Of a DNA stretch of 64,000 bases, positions 23,855 to 32,372 are shown one piece after another. The first letter of the stretch is position 1. Every line of letters begins with the position of its first letter. Source of the DNA: an uncultured Clostridia bacterium (lineage in GTDB: Bacteria > Bacillota > Clostridia > TANB77 > CAG-508); assembly GCA_934130285.1 (NCBI GenBank), contig CAKOXT010000001.1, positions 124,001 to 188,000 on the forward strand. The letters are read 5' to 3'. The translations under genes were made by a program, and so were the position numbers. Below the pieces are notes generated by a model, which was given only the letters and a program-made list of their open reading frames with translations, was not told the DNA's origin and did not search any database.

Positions 23855-23956
23855 TCATCGCGCAGCGACCAAATGAGCGAAGCGAATGCGATTGAAGCAA
23901 TCTTTACAAATAAAAGAGCCCGAGTTCGGAACGAACGGGGCTCATCAAGATTGCGA
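23855..23956. repeat. GC-rich palindromic element in AT-rich intergenic DNA
   Basis: Nested inverted repeats: ATCGC/GCGAT, then GCAATCTT (23897)/AAGATTGC (23947-23954) enclosing a strong hairpin GAGCCCGAGTTCG/CGAACGGGGCTC (23916-23943). Read on the minus strand the inner hairpin is followed by TTTT, so it could act as a terminator, but no minus-strand gene precedes it. The rest of the 318-base gap (23775-24092) shows no gene. The base composition is unlike the surroundings. Confidence 0.6.
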
Positions 23957-24092
23957 CAGTAAGATGTGAAAAAATATTGATATTGAATTTTTTACGTTTT
24001 ATAGCTAGTTAAAGAAAAATGTTATTGCATTTTCTTGTTTTATTTATATTTTATATATATAATGTCATTGATTTTAAAATTAGGAGGAAGTT

Positions 24093-24896
24093 ATGAATAA
24101 TCAACCAATTGGGGTATTTGACTCAGGCTTGGGAGGGTTGAATGTTCTAAAAGAACTTAGAAAAGAATTGCCAAGCGAAAAATATATATATTTAGGAGAT
24201 ACAAAGAGATTTCCTTATGGGCAAAAGTCTGCAGAAGCAATTATAGAAATTGCAAGACAAAATGTGGAATTTTTAATTAGTAAAAATGTAAAAATGATAG
24301 TAATTGCATGTGGAACGGCAACTAGCCAAGCTTTAGAAACACTGCAAAAAGAATATGATTTACCAATCATAGGAATAATAGAGCCAACGGTTATTAACTT
24401 AAAAGATAGAATAGATGAAAGAAATAATACAATAGGTGTTATTGCTACAAAAGGAACTGTTAGAAGTGGTATGTGGGAAAAGAAAATTTCTGAATATATG
24501 CCTACAGCTGAGATTGTTTGTCATCCAGCACCTTTATTAGCAACGATGGCTGAAGAAGGATGGATAAGTAATAAAGTTGCTGAATATACAGTTAAAGAAT
24601 ACATGAAATTATTTAAAAGTGTGGATAAATTAATTTTGGGATGCACACATTATCCATTGTTTAAAGAATTAATGGAAAAAGAATTGCCTAAAAATGTTGA
24701 AATTATTGATATAGGTAGAGAATTAGCTATTTATTTAAAAAGAAAAATTGGTGGTTATGAATTAGAATGTGATCCAGTAAATGGTGGCGGTTATGAAATG
24801 TACTTAACTGATAAAGATGAAAATTTTGCTCAAATTGCAAGTTCTATATTAGAAGAAAGTGTTAATTTGGAAGAAATAAAAGAATTTGAAGTATAA
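24093..24896 (+). CDS. murI: Glutamate racemase
   Basis: Makes D-glutamate for peptidoglycan from L-glutamate in the cytosol without a cofactor. Both catalytic Cys motifs are present: VIACGTATSQ (about residue 73) and LILGCTHYPLF (about 184). The N-terminal GVFDSGLGGLNVL, with Asp and Ser, and GDTKRFPYG are family hallmarks. 267 residues is normal. AGGAGG precedes the ATG by 7 bases. The gene for a LemA protein follows by 16 bases. Confidence 0.95.
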   Translation: MNNQPIGVFDSGLGGLNVLKELRKELPSEKYIYLGDTKRFPYGQKSAEAIIEIARQNVEFLISKNVKMIVIACGTATSQALETLQKEYDLPIIGIIEPTVINLKDRIDERNNTIGVIATKGTVRSGMWEKKISEYMPTAEIVCHPAPLLATMAEEGWISNKVAEYTVKEYMKLFKSVDKLILGCTHYPLFKELMEKELPKNVEIIDIGRELAIYLKRKIGGYELECDPVNGGGYEMYLTDKDENFAQIASSILEESVNLEEIKEFEV

Positions 24897-24912
24897 AAGG
24901 GGGAAAAGGTAA

Positions 24913-25488
24913 ATGATTGGAACAGTAATCGTAATTATTTTATTGATTGCTTTAGTTGGTTATATGATTTATATTTTCAATAAAATTATAAAAGCAAGTA
25001 ATTTGAATTATGAAGCGTTTAGCAATATTGATACTGCCTTAAAGAAAAGATTTGATTTGGTACCAAATCTTGAAGCGATTGTTAAAGGATATACTGCTCA
25101 TGAAAAAACGACTTTAGAAGATATTACAGCTATGAGAGAAAGATTATCTGGAAGAATGACAGTTTCAGATAGACAGAAAGAAGAAGATAAACTTTCAGCA
25201 ATTTTCAAAGATGTTATTGTTTCTGTTGAAAATTATCCAGAATTGAAAGCCAGTGATAACTTTGCTCAATTACAAGCTGCTCTTGTTAAAATTGAAGAAG
25301 ATATTGAAATGGCTAGAAGATATTATAATGGTACTACTAGAAATTTTAATGCTTTAATTCAACAATTTCCTAATAACATTTTGGCTTCAATATTAGGTTA
25401 TAAGAAAAGAGCCTTTTTTGAAGTTGATTTATTGACTAGAGAAAATGTTCAAATTAATTTTGAGGACAGAAGAAAAGGGTCAAGATAA
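24913..25488 (+). CDS. lemA: LemA-family protein
   Basis: A single N-terminal membrane segment (about residues 3-23) is followed by a long helical domain with the family motif KKRFDLVPNLEAIVKGY and, near the end, YNGTTRNFNALIQQFPNNILA. It is thought to work with DUF2207/TPM-type envelope proteins, and three DUF2207 genes follow directly (12-base gap). This LemA-DUF2207 pairing is common in Gram-positive bacteria. Role unknown beyond envelope association. Confidence 0.9.
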   Translation: MIGTVIVIILLIALVGYMIYIFNKIIKASNLNYEAFSNIDTALKKRFDLVPNLEAIVKGYTAHEKTTLEDITAMRERLSGRMTVSDRQKEEDKLSAIFKDVIVSVENYPELKASDNFAQLQAALVKIEEDIEMARRYYNGTTRNFNALIQQFPNNILASILGYKKRAFFEVDLLTRENVQINFEDRRKGSR

Positions 25489-25500
25489 AAGGGGAAAAAT

Positions 25501-28500
25501 ATGAGGAAGAAAATATGGTATAGTTTTCTTTTAGTAGCTTTTTTGTTAGTGATTTGTATTACTGAAGTTAATGCTACTTATGATGAACTTAATGAAAACA
25601 GCGATTATCAAAAAGATAGTACTTACTATTATAATTATTATAATGAGCATGGTACGAATTTTATAGACTATGACATGGAAGTTCATGTAAATAAAGATGC
25701 TTCGATTGATGTTATTGAAAAGTTTACTGTTTATGCAGTAAAATATGGAATAAAAGATGAAATTTGTGGAGAATTTCCAATTCAACATAATAGTAAAAAT
25801 GTAGGGTTTAAAATTAATAATATTACTTTAGATGGCGAGAATATAAATTATACTGTAAATAGAGTTGATGAAATTGCAAGGGTAAAAATTGGGTCTAGTG
25901 ACGATAGAATTTCACCAGGAATACATACATATTCAGTAAATTATACAACAGATAGACAGATTCTTTTTGGAGATAATTATGATGAATTGTGTTGGAATTT
26001 GCCCGGATTTGATTGGAATTTTATAATTGATCAAGCTTCTGCAAGAATTTATTTTCCAGATGGTACAGAAATTTTAGAAGATGATGTAAAGGCAAATGTT
26101 AAAAAGTATGGTAATTTGAAAGAGTCAAATGATTCGCAATGGGATATTAATAATGAAAAGTCATGTGTTTATTTAAATACGTCTGATAAATTTTTTTATC
26201 AAGATTCATTTACAGTTGATATTAAAGTTAAGAAAGGTGCAATAGTTGAACCAAATATAGGTATGAAAATTAAATGGTTTATTCAAGATAATGCAATGTA
26301 TGTTTTTATACTGGTTGGAATGATAGGACTTGGAATTTGGCAATTTTTTGTTTGGAAAAAGTATGGTAAAGATCCCAAAAAAAATGTAATAAATCTTAAA
26401 TACTGTCCACCTGAAGGATTTGATGTTGGTGGTGTTAAGTATATGGATACGATGGGAGGTACTGATCGCATTCTTGAGGCTACACTATTAAGTTTGGCAA
26501 CAAAAGGTTTTTTGAAATTTACTAAGGGTGTTGAGGAGTATGAATATATAATTATTAATAAGGTGGAAGAAAAAAATATTAGTGAAGCTGGAAATCAGTT
26601 ATCAGAGATTGAAAAATTTGTATATGATTCGTTTGAAAACGGTGAAGCATTAAAATATTCAAGGATGTTGGATGAAAAAATTTTGAAGATTAAATCGGCT
26701 ATTAAAAAGAGCTTAAAAGAAAAATATGAAAATAAATTATTTTTAAAAAATTTCCCAAAGTGCTTCATATCATTAATTATTTCTATAATTTTGATTTTTA
26801 TAGGAAGGAATGTGGGATCATTTAGCAATCCATATGAATATTTATTTAATTATCAAAATATTTTAACTTTGTTTTTTACGGTTTTTATATTTGTTATGTT
26901 TTGTATTGTATATAGAAGGATTAATAAAAAGAAAAATAATAAAGTGCTAACTTGTATTTTTTTGTTTATTTGGGGAATACCCACTATATTATTAATTTTT
27001 GAAATAGTAGTTTTAAAGCTATATGTGAATTCTTTATTTCAGGCTCTTGTATTAGCTGGAATTGCTATACAGAATTATTTGTTTATTAAATTGATGCCAA
27101 AATATACTGAAGAAGGTATGAGAATCAAGGAAGATATAGAAGGCTTTAAAATGTTTATTAATACTACAAATGATGGAAATTTTAAAGATAAAACCCCAGA
27201 GATGTTTGATAAATATTTTGCGTATGCGTATGTTTTGGATGAGGAAAACAAATGGGCTGGTAAATTTGAAGATATTTTAAAGCAAACGGGATATACACCA
27301 GTGTGGTGTTCAACAAAAATTTATCATGATAGATTTGATTGTAAATCTTTTTCAGCAGGATTTTCAAAATTGTTTTCAGCGGCAACAACTGGCTATGGAT
27401 CTGGTAGGTTGTATTATGATAGATACTCAGGTGGAAGATCTTCAGGCGGTGGCCATTCAATAGGAGGTGGCTCTTCAAGAGGCGGAGGGTTCTCTGGCGG
27501 TGGAAGAGGCGGCCGGTGGCCGGAGGTGGCTGGTAAAAAATATTTTAAGGGGAAAAGTATGAAGAAAAAAATAAGTTTTATAATTTTTTTAGCAGTAATT
27601 TTAATAATGTCTATTAATGTTAAAGTTAATGCTTCATATGATGATAGTTATGACTATTATGATTATTATGATAGAGAAGAAATTCTTGATTATGATATTG
27701 AGATGCGCGTAAATGAAGATGCAACAATGGACGTTAAAGAAACGATTACAGTAAATGCAATGGGAGAAGAAATTCAACATGGAATTTATAGAGATTTTCC
27801 TACGCAATATAAAAATAAGCTTGTTACTTTTGAAATTAATAAAGTAACCATGGATGGTAAGAGTGTTAATTTCACAACAGAAAATGTTGACAGGGGTGTT
27901 CGTATTAAAATAGGTTCTAGTGATGAGTATGTTACTCAAGGACAACATACATATGTTATTGATTATACTACTGAAAGACAGATGTTTTTTGAAGATGATT
28001 ATAATGAGTTATATTGGAATTTAATTGGATCTGGTTGGAATTTTGATATTGAGCAATGTTCAGCTAAGATATATTTTCCAAAGAAAACTGATATTTTAGA
28101 AGATGAGATAAAAGCATATGTTGGCGAATATGGAAATTCTAAAGAATCAGATGATGTATATTGTTATGTTGATCGTACAAATGCAGTCGTTTATTTTGAT
28201 TTATATGAGATGGTCCCAGCCAATAACGCATTTACAGTTGTTGTTCGAGTAGAGAAGGGAACAATTGATGAACCTACTTTTGAACAAAAGTTAGAGTGGT
28301 TTTTAGAAGATAATGTAATGTATGTTGTTCTTTTTGTAGGAATGATTGGACTTGGAATTTGGCAGTTCTTTATGTGGAAACATAATGGTAAAGATCCAGA
28401 AAAAAACATTATTATTCCTAAGTATTATCCACCAGAAGGCTTGGATGTTGGTGATGTAAGATACATAGATACAATGGGAAAAACTACTCGTATATTAGAG

Positions 28501-29526
28501 GCCACACTGATAAGTTTAGCAACAAAAGGATTTTTAAAATTTACTAAAAGTAGTGAAAAAAGTAAAACTCTTATTATTGAAAAAGTTCTTAAAAAAGATG
28601 TGTATGAAAAAAAAGATACATTATCTGAAAATGAGAAAATGGTGTATGAGTCACTTGGACATAAGGAAATTCTAAAATATTCAGAAGAGTTTTATAAGAA
28701 AGTAAATAAAATGCAATTGAGACTAGCAGAAAATTTAGCAGAAAAGTATAAAGATAAATTATTCTTTAAAAATTGGAAGAATGTTATAGTTTCTATTGTT
28801 TTCACAGTAATATTATTTGTTATTGGAGGAATTAGTGGAGAAATAGTTAACCCATTTGCTACAGAAATAAATATGCAAAACTTTTTTATGGTTGTGCTGA
28901 CTGCGGTTATTTTTGGTTTAGTTTTTGCAGTATGCAAGGCTTTGTTTAAAAATAAAAGTAGTAGGTTTTTTAATGTTATTTTTGCAATTTTATGGGGAGG
29001 ACCATTTTTATTCTTTGGAATAGCAATGGCTGCTGATGTTTTTTCAAGATATGCTGAATATGCATTTCAAGGATTTGTACTTGTTGAAGTATGCATACAA
29101 AATTATTTGTTTGTGAAACTAATACCAAAGTATTCTGAAGACGGTATGAGAATTAAAGAAGAGATTGAAGGCTTTGAAATGTTTATTAAGACGGTAAAAG
29201 ATGATGATTTTGTTGATAAAACACCGGAAATGTTTGATAAATATTTTGCATATGCATATGTTCTTGGACTTGAAAATGCTTGGGCTAGTAAATTTGAAGA
29301 CGTCTTAAAGCAAGCTAATTATACGCCAAGTTGGTGTTCTGATTATTTATTTGTTAGTGGTATGTTTGATTGTTCTTCATTTACTTCTAGTTTTTCATCA
29401 TCAATATCATCTGGAGTATCATCTGCATCAACTGCGCCATCTTCATCAAGTAGCAGTGGTGGCGGAGGCTTCTCTGGCGGAGGCGGCGGAGGCCGGTGGC
29501 CGGAGGTGGCTGGTAAAATAGTTTAA
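25501..29526 (+). CDS. Two tandem DUF2207 membrane proteins joined in one reading frame
   Basis: 1341 residues made of two full DUF2207 paralogues. Unit 1 (1 to about 680) has a signal peptide, an extracellular beta domain, membrane segments near 265-285, 425-440, 455-475 and 485-535, and a Ser/Gly-rich end. Unit 2 starts at Met687 (ATG 27559) with its own signal peptide and repeats the whole plan, including EMFDKYFAYAYVLG and the glycine-rich end. In the sister genes a stop follows the shared end GRWPEVAGK within a few codons; here the stop is lost by an indel and the frame reads through. A ribosome site remains before Met687, so unit 2 may also be made separately. The role of DUF2207 is unknown. 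Confidence 0.8.
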   Translation: MRKKIWYSFLLVAFLLVICITEVNATYDELNENSDYQKDSTYYYNYYNEHGTNFIDYDMEVHVNKDASIDVIEKFTVYAVKYGIKDEICGEFPIQHNSKNVGFKINNITLDGENINYTVNRVDEIARVKIGSSDDRISPGIHTYSVNYTTDRQILFGDNYDELCWNLPGFDWNFIIDQASARIYFPDGTEILEDDVKANVKKYGNLKESNDSQWDINNEKSCVYLNTSDKFFYQDSFTVDIKVKKGAIVEPNIGMKIKWFIQDNAMYVFILVGMIGLGIWQFFVWKKYGKDPKKNVINLKYCPPEGFDVGGVKYMDTMGGTDRILEATLLSLATKGFLKFTKGVEEYEYIIINKVEEKNISEAGNQLSEIEKFVYDSFENGEALKYSRMLDEKILKIKSAIKKSLKEKYENKLFLKNFPKCFISLIISIILIFIGRNVGSFSNPYEYLFNYQNILTLFFTVFIFVMFCIVYRRINKKKNNKVLTCIFLFIWGIPTILLIFEIVVLKLYVNSLFQALVLAGIAIQNYLFIKLMPKYTEEGMRIKEDIEGFKMFINTTNDGNFKDKTPEMFDKYFAYAYVLDEENKWAGKFEDILKQTGYTPVWCSTKIYHDRFDCKSFSAGFSKLFSAATTGYGSGRLYYDRYSGGRSSGGGHSIGGGSSRGGGFSGGGRGGRWPEVAGKKYFKGKSMKKKISFIIFLAVILIMSINVKVNASYDDSYDYYDYYDREEILDYDIEMRVNEDATMDVKETITVNAMGEEIQHGIYRDFPTQYKNKLVTFEINKVTMDGKSVNFTTENVDRGVRIKIGSSDEYVTQGQHTYVIDYTTERQMFFEDDYNELYWNLIGSGWNFDIEQCSAKIYFPKKTDILEDEIKAYVGEYGNSKESDDVYCYVDRTNAVVYFDLYEMVPANNAFTVVVRVEKGTIDEPTFEQKLEWFLEDNVMYVVLFVGMIGLGIWQFFMWKHNGKDPEKNIIIPKYYPPEGLDVGDVRYIDTMGKTTRILEATLISLATKGFLKFTKSSEKSKTLIIEKVLKKDVYEKKDTLSENEKMVYESLGHKEILKYSEEFYKKVNKMQLRLAENLAEKYKDKLFFKNWKNVIVSIVFTVILFVIGGISGEIVNPFATEINMQNFFMVVLTAVIFGLVFAVCKALFKNKSSRFFNVIFAILWGGPFLFFGIAMAADVFSRYAEYAFQGFVLVEVCIQNYLFVKLIPKYSEDGMRIKEEIEGFEMFIKTVKDDDFVDKTPEMFDKYFAYAYVLGLENAWASKFEDVLKQANYTPSWCSDYLFVSGMFDCSSFTSSFSSSISSGVSSASTAPSSSSSSGGGGFSGGGGGGRWPEVAGKIV
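27511..27538 (+). repeat. Identical GC-rich 28-base 3' end shared by three DUF2207 units
   Basis: The bases encoding GRWPEVAGK are identical at 27511-27538, 29491-29518 and 31607-31634 and are almost all G and C before the final TAAAA, in contrast to the diverged coding sequence around them. Confidence 0.8.
27547..27561 (+). promoter_or_regulatory. Internal ribosome binding site at the second DUF2207 unit
   Basis: AAGGGG followed by AAAAGT and ATG (27559) copies the arrangement before the first (25501) and third (29537) DUF2207 genes. It suggests that unit 2 was a separate gene and may still be translated on its own. Confidence 0.65.
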
Positions 29527-29536
29527 GGGGAAGAGT

Positions 29537-31639
29537 ATGAAAAAAAGAATTGGCTTTGTTTTTCTTTTAATGATGATATTGGTATTGGACTTTGGAACTA
29601 AGTCCAATGCTGTATATAATAAAGATGTGAATGATTATAATAGTAGTTTTGATGACATTTATAGTAATGAATTGGAGGAATATACTGACTATGATATTTA
29701 TGAATCTGATAATGATAATTATTATAGTGATAATGATGATGAGTATTATGAAAATCATAAAGAGGATATTTTAAATTACGATATTGAAATCTATGTAAAT
29801 AAAGATGCTTCTATGTATGTTAAGGAAAAGATTACTGTAAATGCGAAAGGATATAATATTAATCATGGGATTTACAGGGATTTTCCAACTAAGTATAGAA
29901 ATAAAAATGTTACATTTGATGTAGATAAAGTTTTATTGAATGGAAATGATGTTGAATATTCTACTGAAAGTGTTGATAGAGGAATCCGAGTAAGAATTGG
30001 TTCAGAACATACTTATGTTCCAAGAGGAGTGCAGGAGTATGAAATTGATTATACAACTGAGAACCAATTGTTTTTTGAAAGAGAATATAATGAATTGTAT
30101 TGGAATTTAATTGGTTCTGGATGGCTTTTTGATATTGAAAAGTGTTCTGCTAAAATATATTTTCCAGAAGGAACTGAAATTTTAAATAATGATATAAAAG
30201 CATATGTTGGAAAATATGGAGATCCTAATGAGTCTGAGGATGTTGAATGGTATGTTGATAAGACTAATTCAGTTGTTTATTTTAATATGAATAAAACGAT
30301 TGAGCAAGAAAATGCATTTACAATTGTTGTTAGAGTAAACAAAGGAACTATTGCTGAACCTAATTTGAGTAAGAAATTAGCATGGTTTGCTTATGATAAG
30401 ATTGTTTATTTAATGGTAATTTTGGGATTTGTTGGACTTGGTGTTTGGCAATTTTTTGCTTGGAGAAAACATGGAAATAAAATAAATTCTAAAGTAATAA
30501 TTCCTAAGTATTATCCTCCAGAGGGAATGGATGTATCTCAAGTTAGATATTTAGATACTATGGGAAGTAAAAAGAGAGTGTTAGAGTCCATAATATTAAG
30601 TTTAGCTACAAAAGGATATGTGTTTTTTACTAAAACTACTGGTAAGAAAAAAATTATGGTTATTGAAAAAACAGGCAAGAAGACTACTAATGAGTTTGAA
30701 GATGAGTTATCAGATACTGAGAAATTTGTTTATAATTCATTGGCGGGTAGAGAATATTTGATGTATTCAGAATATTTTTATGAATTAGTAGAAAATTTGA
30801 AAAGAGATATATTTAAAGATTTGGAAGGCAAATACAAAAATAGTTCATTTTTTAAGAACTGGAAATATGTTATTATCTCTGTAATATGTACTTTATTCAT
30901 ATTTATTTTTGGATTGAAGATAGGTAAATTAATTAATCCATTGGCCACTTCATATAATTTGAAAGGGTTTGAATTGGTGTTTACATTTGTTATTTCTTTT
31001 GGAATACTTGCTGCATGTATAAAAAACTTTGTATTTGATCCTGGTAGAGATTTATTCACAGCTATTTTTATTATAATCATGTGCATTCCTTTTGCTTTTG
31101 GGGAATATCAAGTAGTAAGAGAAATTTTTAGGCAATATTCAAAGAACTTTATGGATATTTTTGTAATTGCTTGGGCTGTGATACAAAATTGGATATTTGC
31201 TAAACATATTCGTTGTTATTCTGAAAAAGCTTTGAAAATTAAAGAAGATATTGAAGGCTTTAAAATGTTTATAAAAACTACTGAAGATGAAAGTTTTATT
31301 GAGAAGTCTCCAGAAATGTTTGACAAATACTTTGCTTATGCATATGCATTAGGACTAGAAAACAAATGGGCTAAGAAATTTGAGAAGATATTAGCTAAAA
31401 TTGATTATGCACCAAGTTGGTGTACAAGAGAATTATATTATAATGGAAATTTTGATTGCTCATCGTTTACATCTAATTTTTCTTCAGCGTTTTCATCTGG
31501 AATGTCTGCAGCATCTACTGCACCTCTTTCTAGCAATAGTAGTTCAAGTGATGGAGGTTCAGGAGGTAGCAGTAGTGGTGGAGGCTTCTCTGGTGGAGGC
31601 GGCGGAGGCCGGTGGCCGGAGGTGGCTGGTAAAAAATAA
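29537..31639 (+). CDS. DUF2207 membrane protein, third paralogue
   Basis: 700 residues with a signal peptide (1-26), an Asp/Tyr/Asn-rich spacer (about 27-75), an extracellular beta domain, membrane segments near 292-310, 445-465, 475-495 and 510-560, the block EMFDKYFAYAYALG, and a Ser/Gly-rich end GGGFSGGGGGGRWPEVAGKK. It follows the fused gene by 10 bases with AAGGGG before the ATG. It is closest to unit 2 of the fused gene, pointing to serial tandem duplication. It probably works with LemA. Confidence 0.85.
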   Translation: MKKRIGFVFLLMMILVLDFGTKSNAVYNKDVNDYNSSFDDIYSNELEEYTDYDIYESDNDNYYSDNDDEYYENHKEDILNYDIEIYVNKDASMYVKEKITVNAKGYNINHGIYRDFPTKYRNKNVTFDVDKVLLNGNDVEYSTESVDRGIRVRIGSEHTYVPRGVQEYEIDYTTENQLFFEREYNELYWNLIGSGWLFDIEKCSAKIYFPEGTEILNNDIKAYVGKYGDPNESEDVEWYVDKTNSVVYFNMNKTIEQENAFTIVVRVNKGTIAEPNLSKKLAWFAYDKIVYLMVILGFVGLGVWQFFAWRKHGNKINSKVIIPKYYPPEGMDVSQVRYLDTMGSKKRVLESIILSLATKGYVFFTKTTGKKKIMVIEKTGKKTTNEFEDELSDTEKFVYNSLAGREYLMYSEYFYELVENLKRDIFKDLEGKYKNSSFFKNWKYVIISVICTLFIFIFGLKIGKLINPLATSYNLKGFELVFTFVISFGILAACIKNFVFDPGRDLFTAIFIIIMCIPFAFGEYQVVREIFRQYSKNFMDIFVIAWAVIQNWIFAKHIRCYSEKALKIKEDIEGFKMFIKTTEDESFIEKSPEMFDKYFAYAYALGLENKWAKKFEKILAKIDYAPSWCTRELYYNGNFDCSSFTSNFSSAFSSGMSAASTAPLSSNSSSSDGGSGGSSSGGGFSGGGGGGRWPEVAGKK

Positions 31640-31653
31640 AAAAATTAATAAAA

Positions 31654-31680
31654 TTAGCACTCTCCTATTGACATTGCTAA
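31654..31680. promoter_or_regulatory. CIRCE operator (HrcA site)
   Basis: TTAGCACTC, 9 bases, then CATTGCTAA. The left half is the exact consensus and the right half differs at two of nine positions. It overlaps the -35 box of the hsp20 promoter. Confidence 0.85.
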
Positions 31681-31696
31681 AAACACGATGTATAAT
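31668..31696 (+). promoter_or_regulatory. Heat-shock promoter of hsp20
   Basis: Perfect TTGACA and TATAAT boxes 17 bases apart; the -35 box lies within the CIRCE site, so HrcA binding would exclude RNA polymerase. Confidence 0.85.
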
Positions 31697-31790
31697 ACTT
31701 TATGTAATAAGAAATAATGATTACATAAAGAATGTGCATAGCCTTGAATAAAGGTGTCAACACATAAAATATTTTAAGGAGGAATGTGTT

Positions 31791-32201
31791 ATGATGATGA
31801 TACCAAGTAGAAGAAACTTTTTTGATGAGGTTTTTGATGAACCAATATTTTCAAAGAAAGAAGCTAAAATGATGAAAACAGATATCAAGGAGAAAGATGG
31901 CAATTATATTTTTACAATAGATGTACCAGGATTTGAAAAAGAAAATATTAACATTGAATTGGATGGTGGATATTTAACAGTATCTGCTACAATGAATAAA
32001 AATGTTGATGATGAGGAAAAAGACGGAAAATATATCTACAAAGAAAGATATTCTGGAGAATGTTCTAGAAGCTTTTATGTAGGTGATGATGTTAAAGAAG
32101 AGGATGTTAAGGCATCATTTAAAAACGGAATTTTAACTGTAGTTGTTCCTGAAAGAGAAGAACCACAAGAAGAACAAAAGAGACGTATTCAAATTGACTA
32201 A
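31791..32201 (+). CDS. Small heat-shock protein (Hsp20/alpha-crystallin)
   Basis: ATP-independent chaperone that holds unfolding proteins. The alpha-crystallin domain runs from about residue 30 to 125 with DVPGFEKENINIELDGGYLTVSA split over two strands, a RSFYVG strand, and the C-terminal FKNGILTVVVP signature. 136 residues is normal. AAGGAGG stands 8 bases before the ATG. It is directly downstream of a CIRCE site and promoter, so HrcA controls it, and clpB follows, making a heat-shock pair. Confidence 0.93.
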   Translation: MMMIPSRRNFFDEVFDEPIFSKKEAKMMKTDIKEKDGNYIFTIDVPGFEKENINIELDGGYLTVSATMNKNVDDEEKDGKYIYKERYSGECSRSFYVGDDVKEEDVKASFKNGILTVVVPEREEPQEEQKRRIQID

Positions 32202-32220
32202 TATGTGTTTATGATTATTG

Positions 32221-32251
32221 GCACACCGGCGATATGGTGTGCTGATTTTTA
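32221..32251 (+). terminator. hsp20 terminator
   Basis: Stem GCACACC/GGTGTGC followed by a T-rich stretch. Confidence 0.75.
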
Positions 32252-32372
32252 TTATAAGAATCATAAAATATTATATTTATTTTGTGGTTCTTGCTAAAAA
32301 ATTTACTGCTCATATAGAGTAGAATTGTATGTTATTAAAAATAAATATAATATTTTAAGGTAGGTGATTATT

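Noticed and set aside
31401..31751. A second frame across the end of the third DUF2207 gene
   Set aside because: It is an out-of-frame reading of a glycine-rich coding region that then crosses the CIRCE promoter; it has no start signal.
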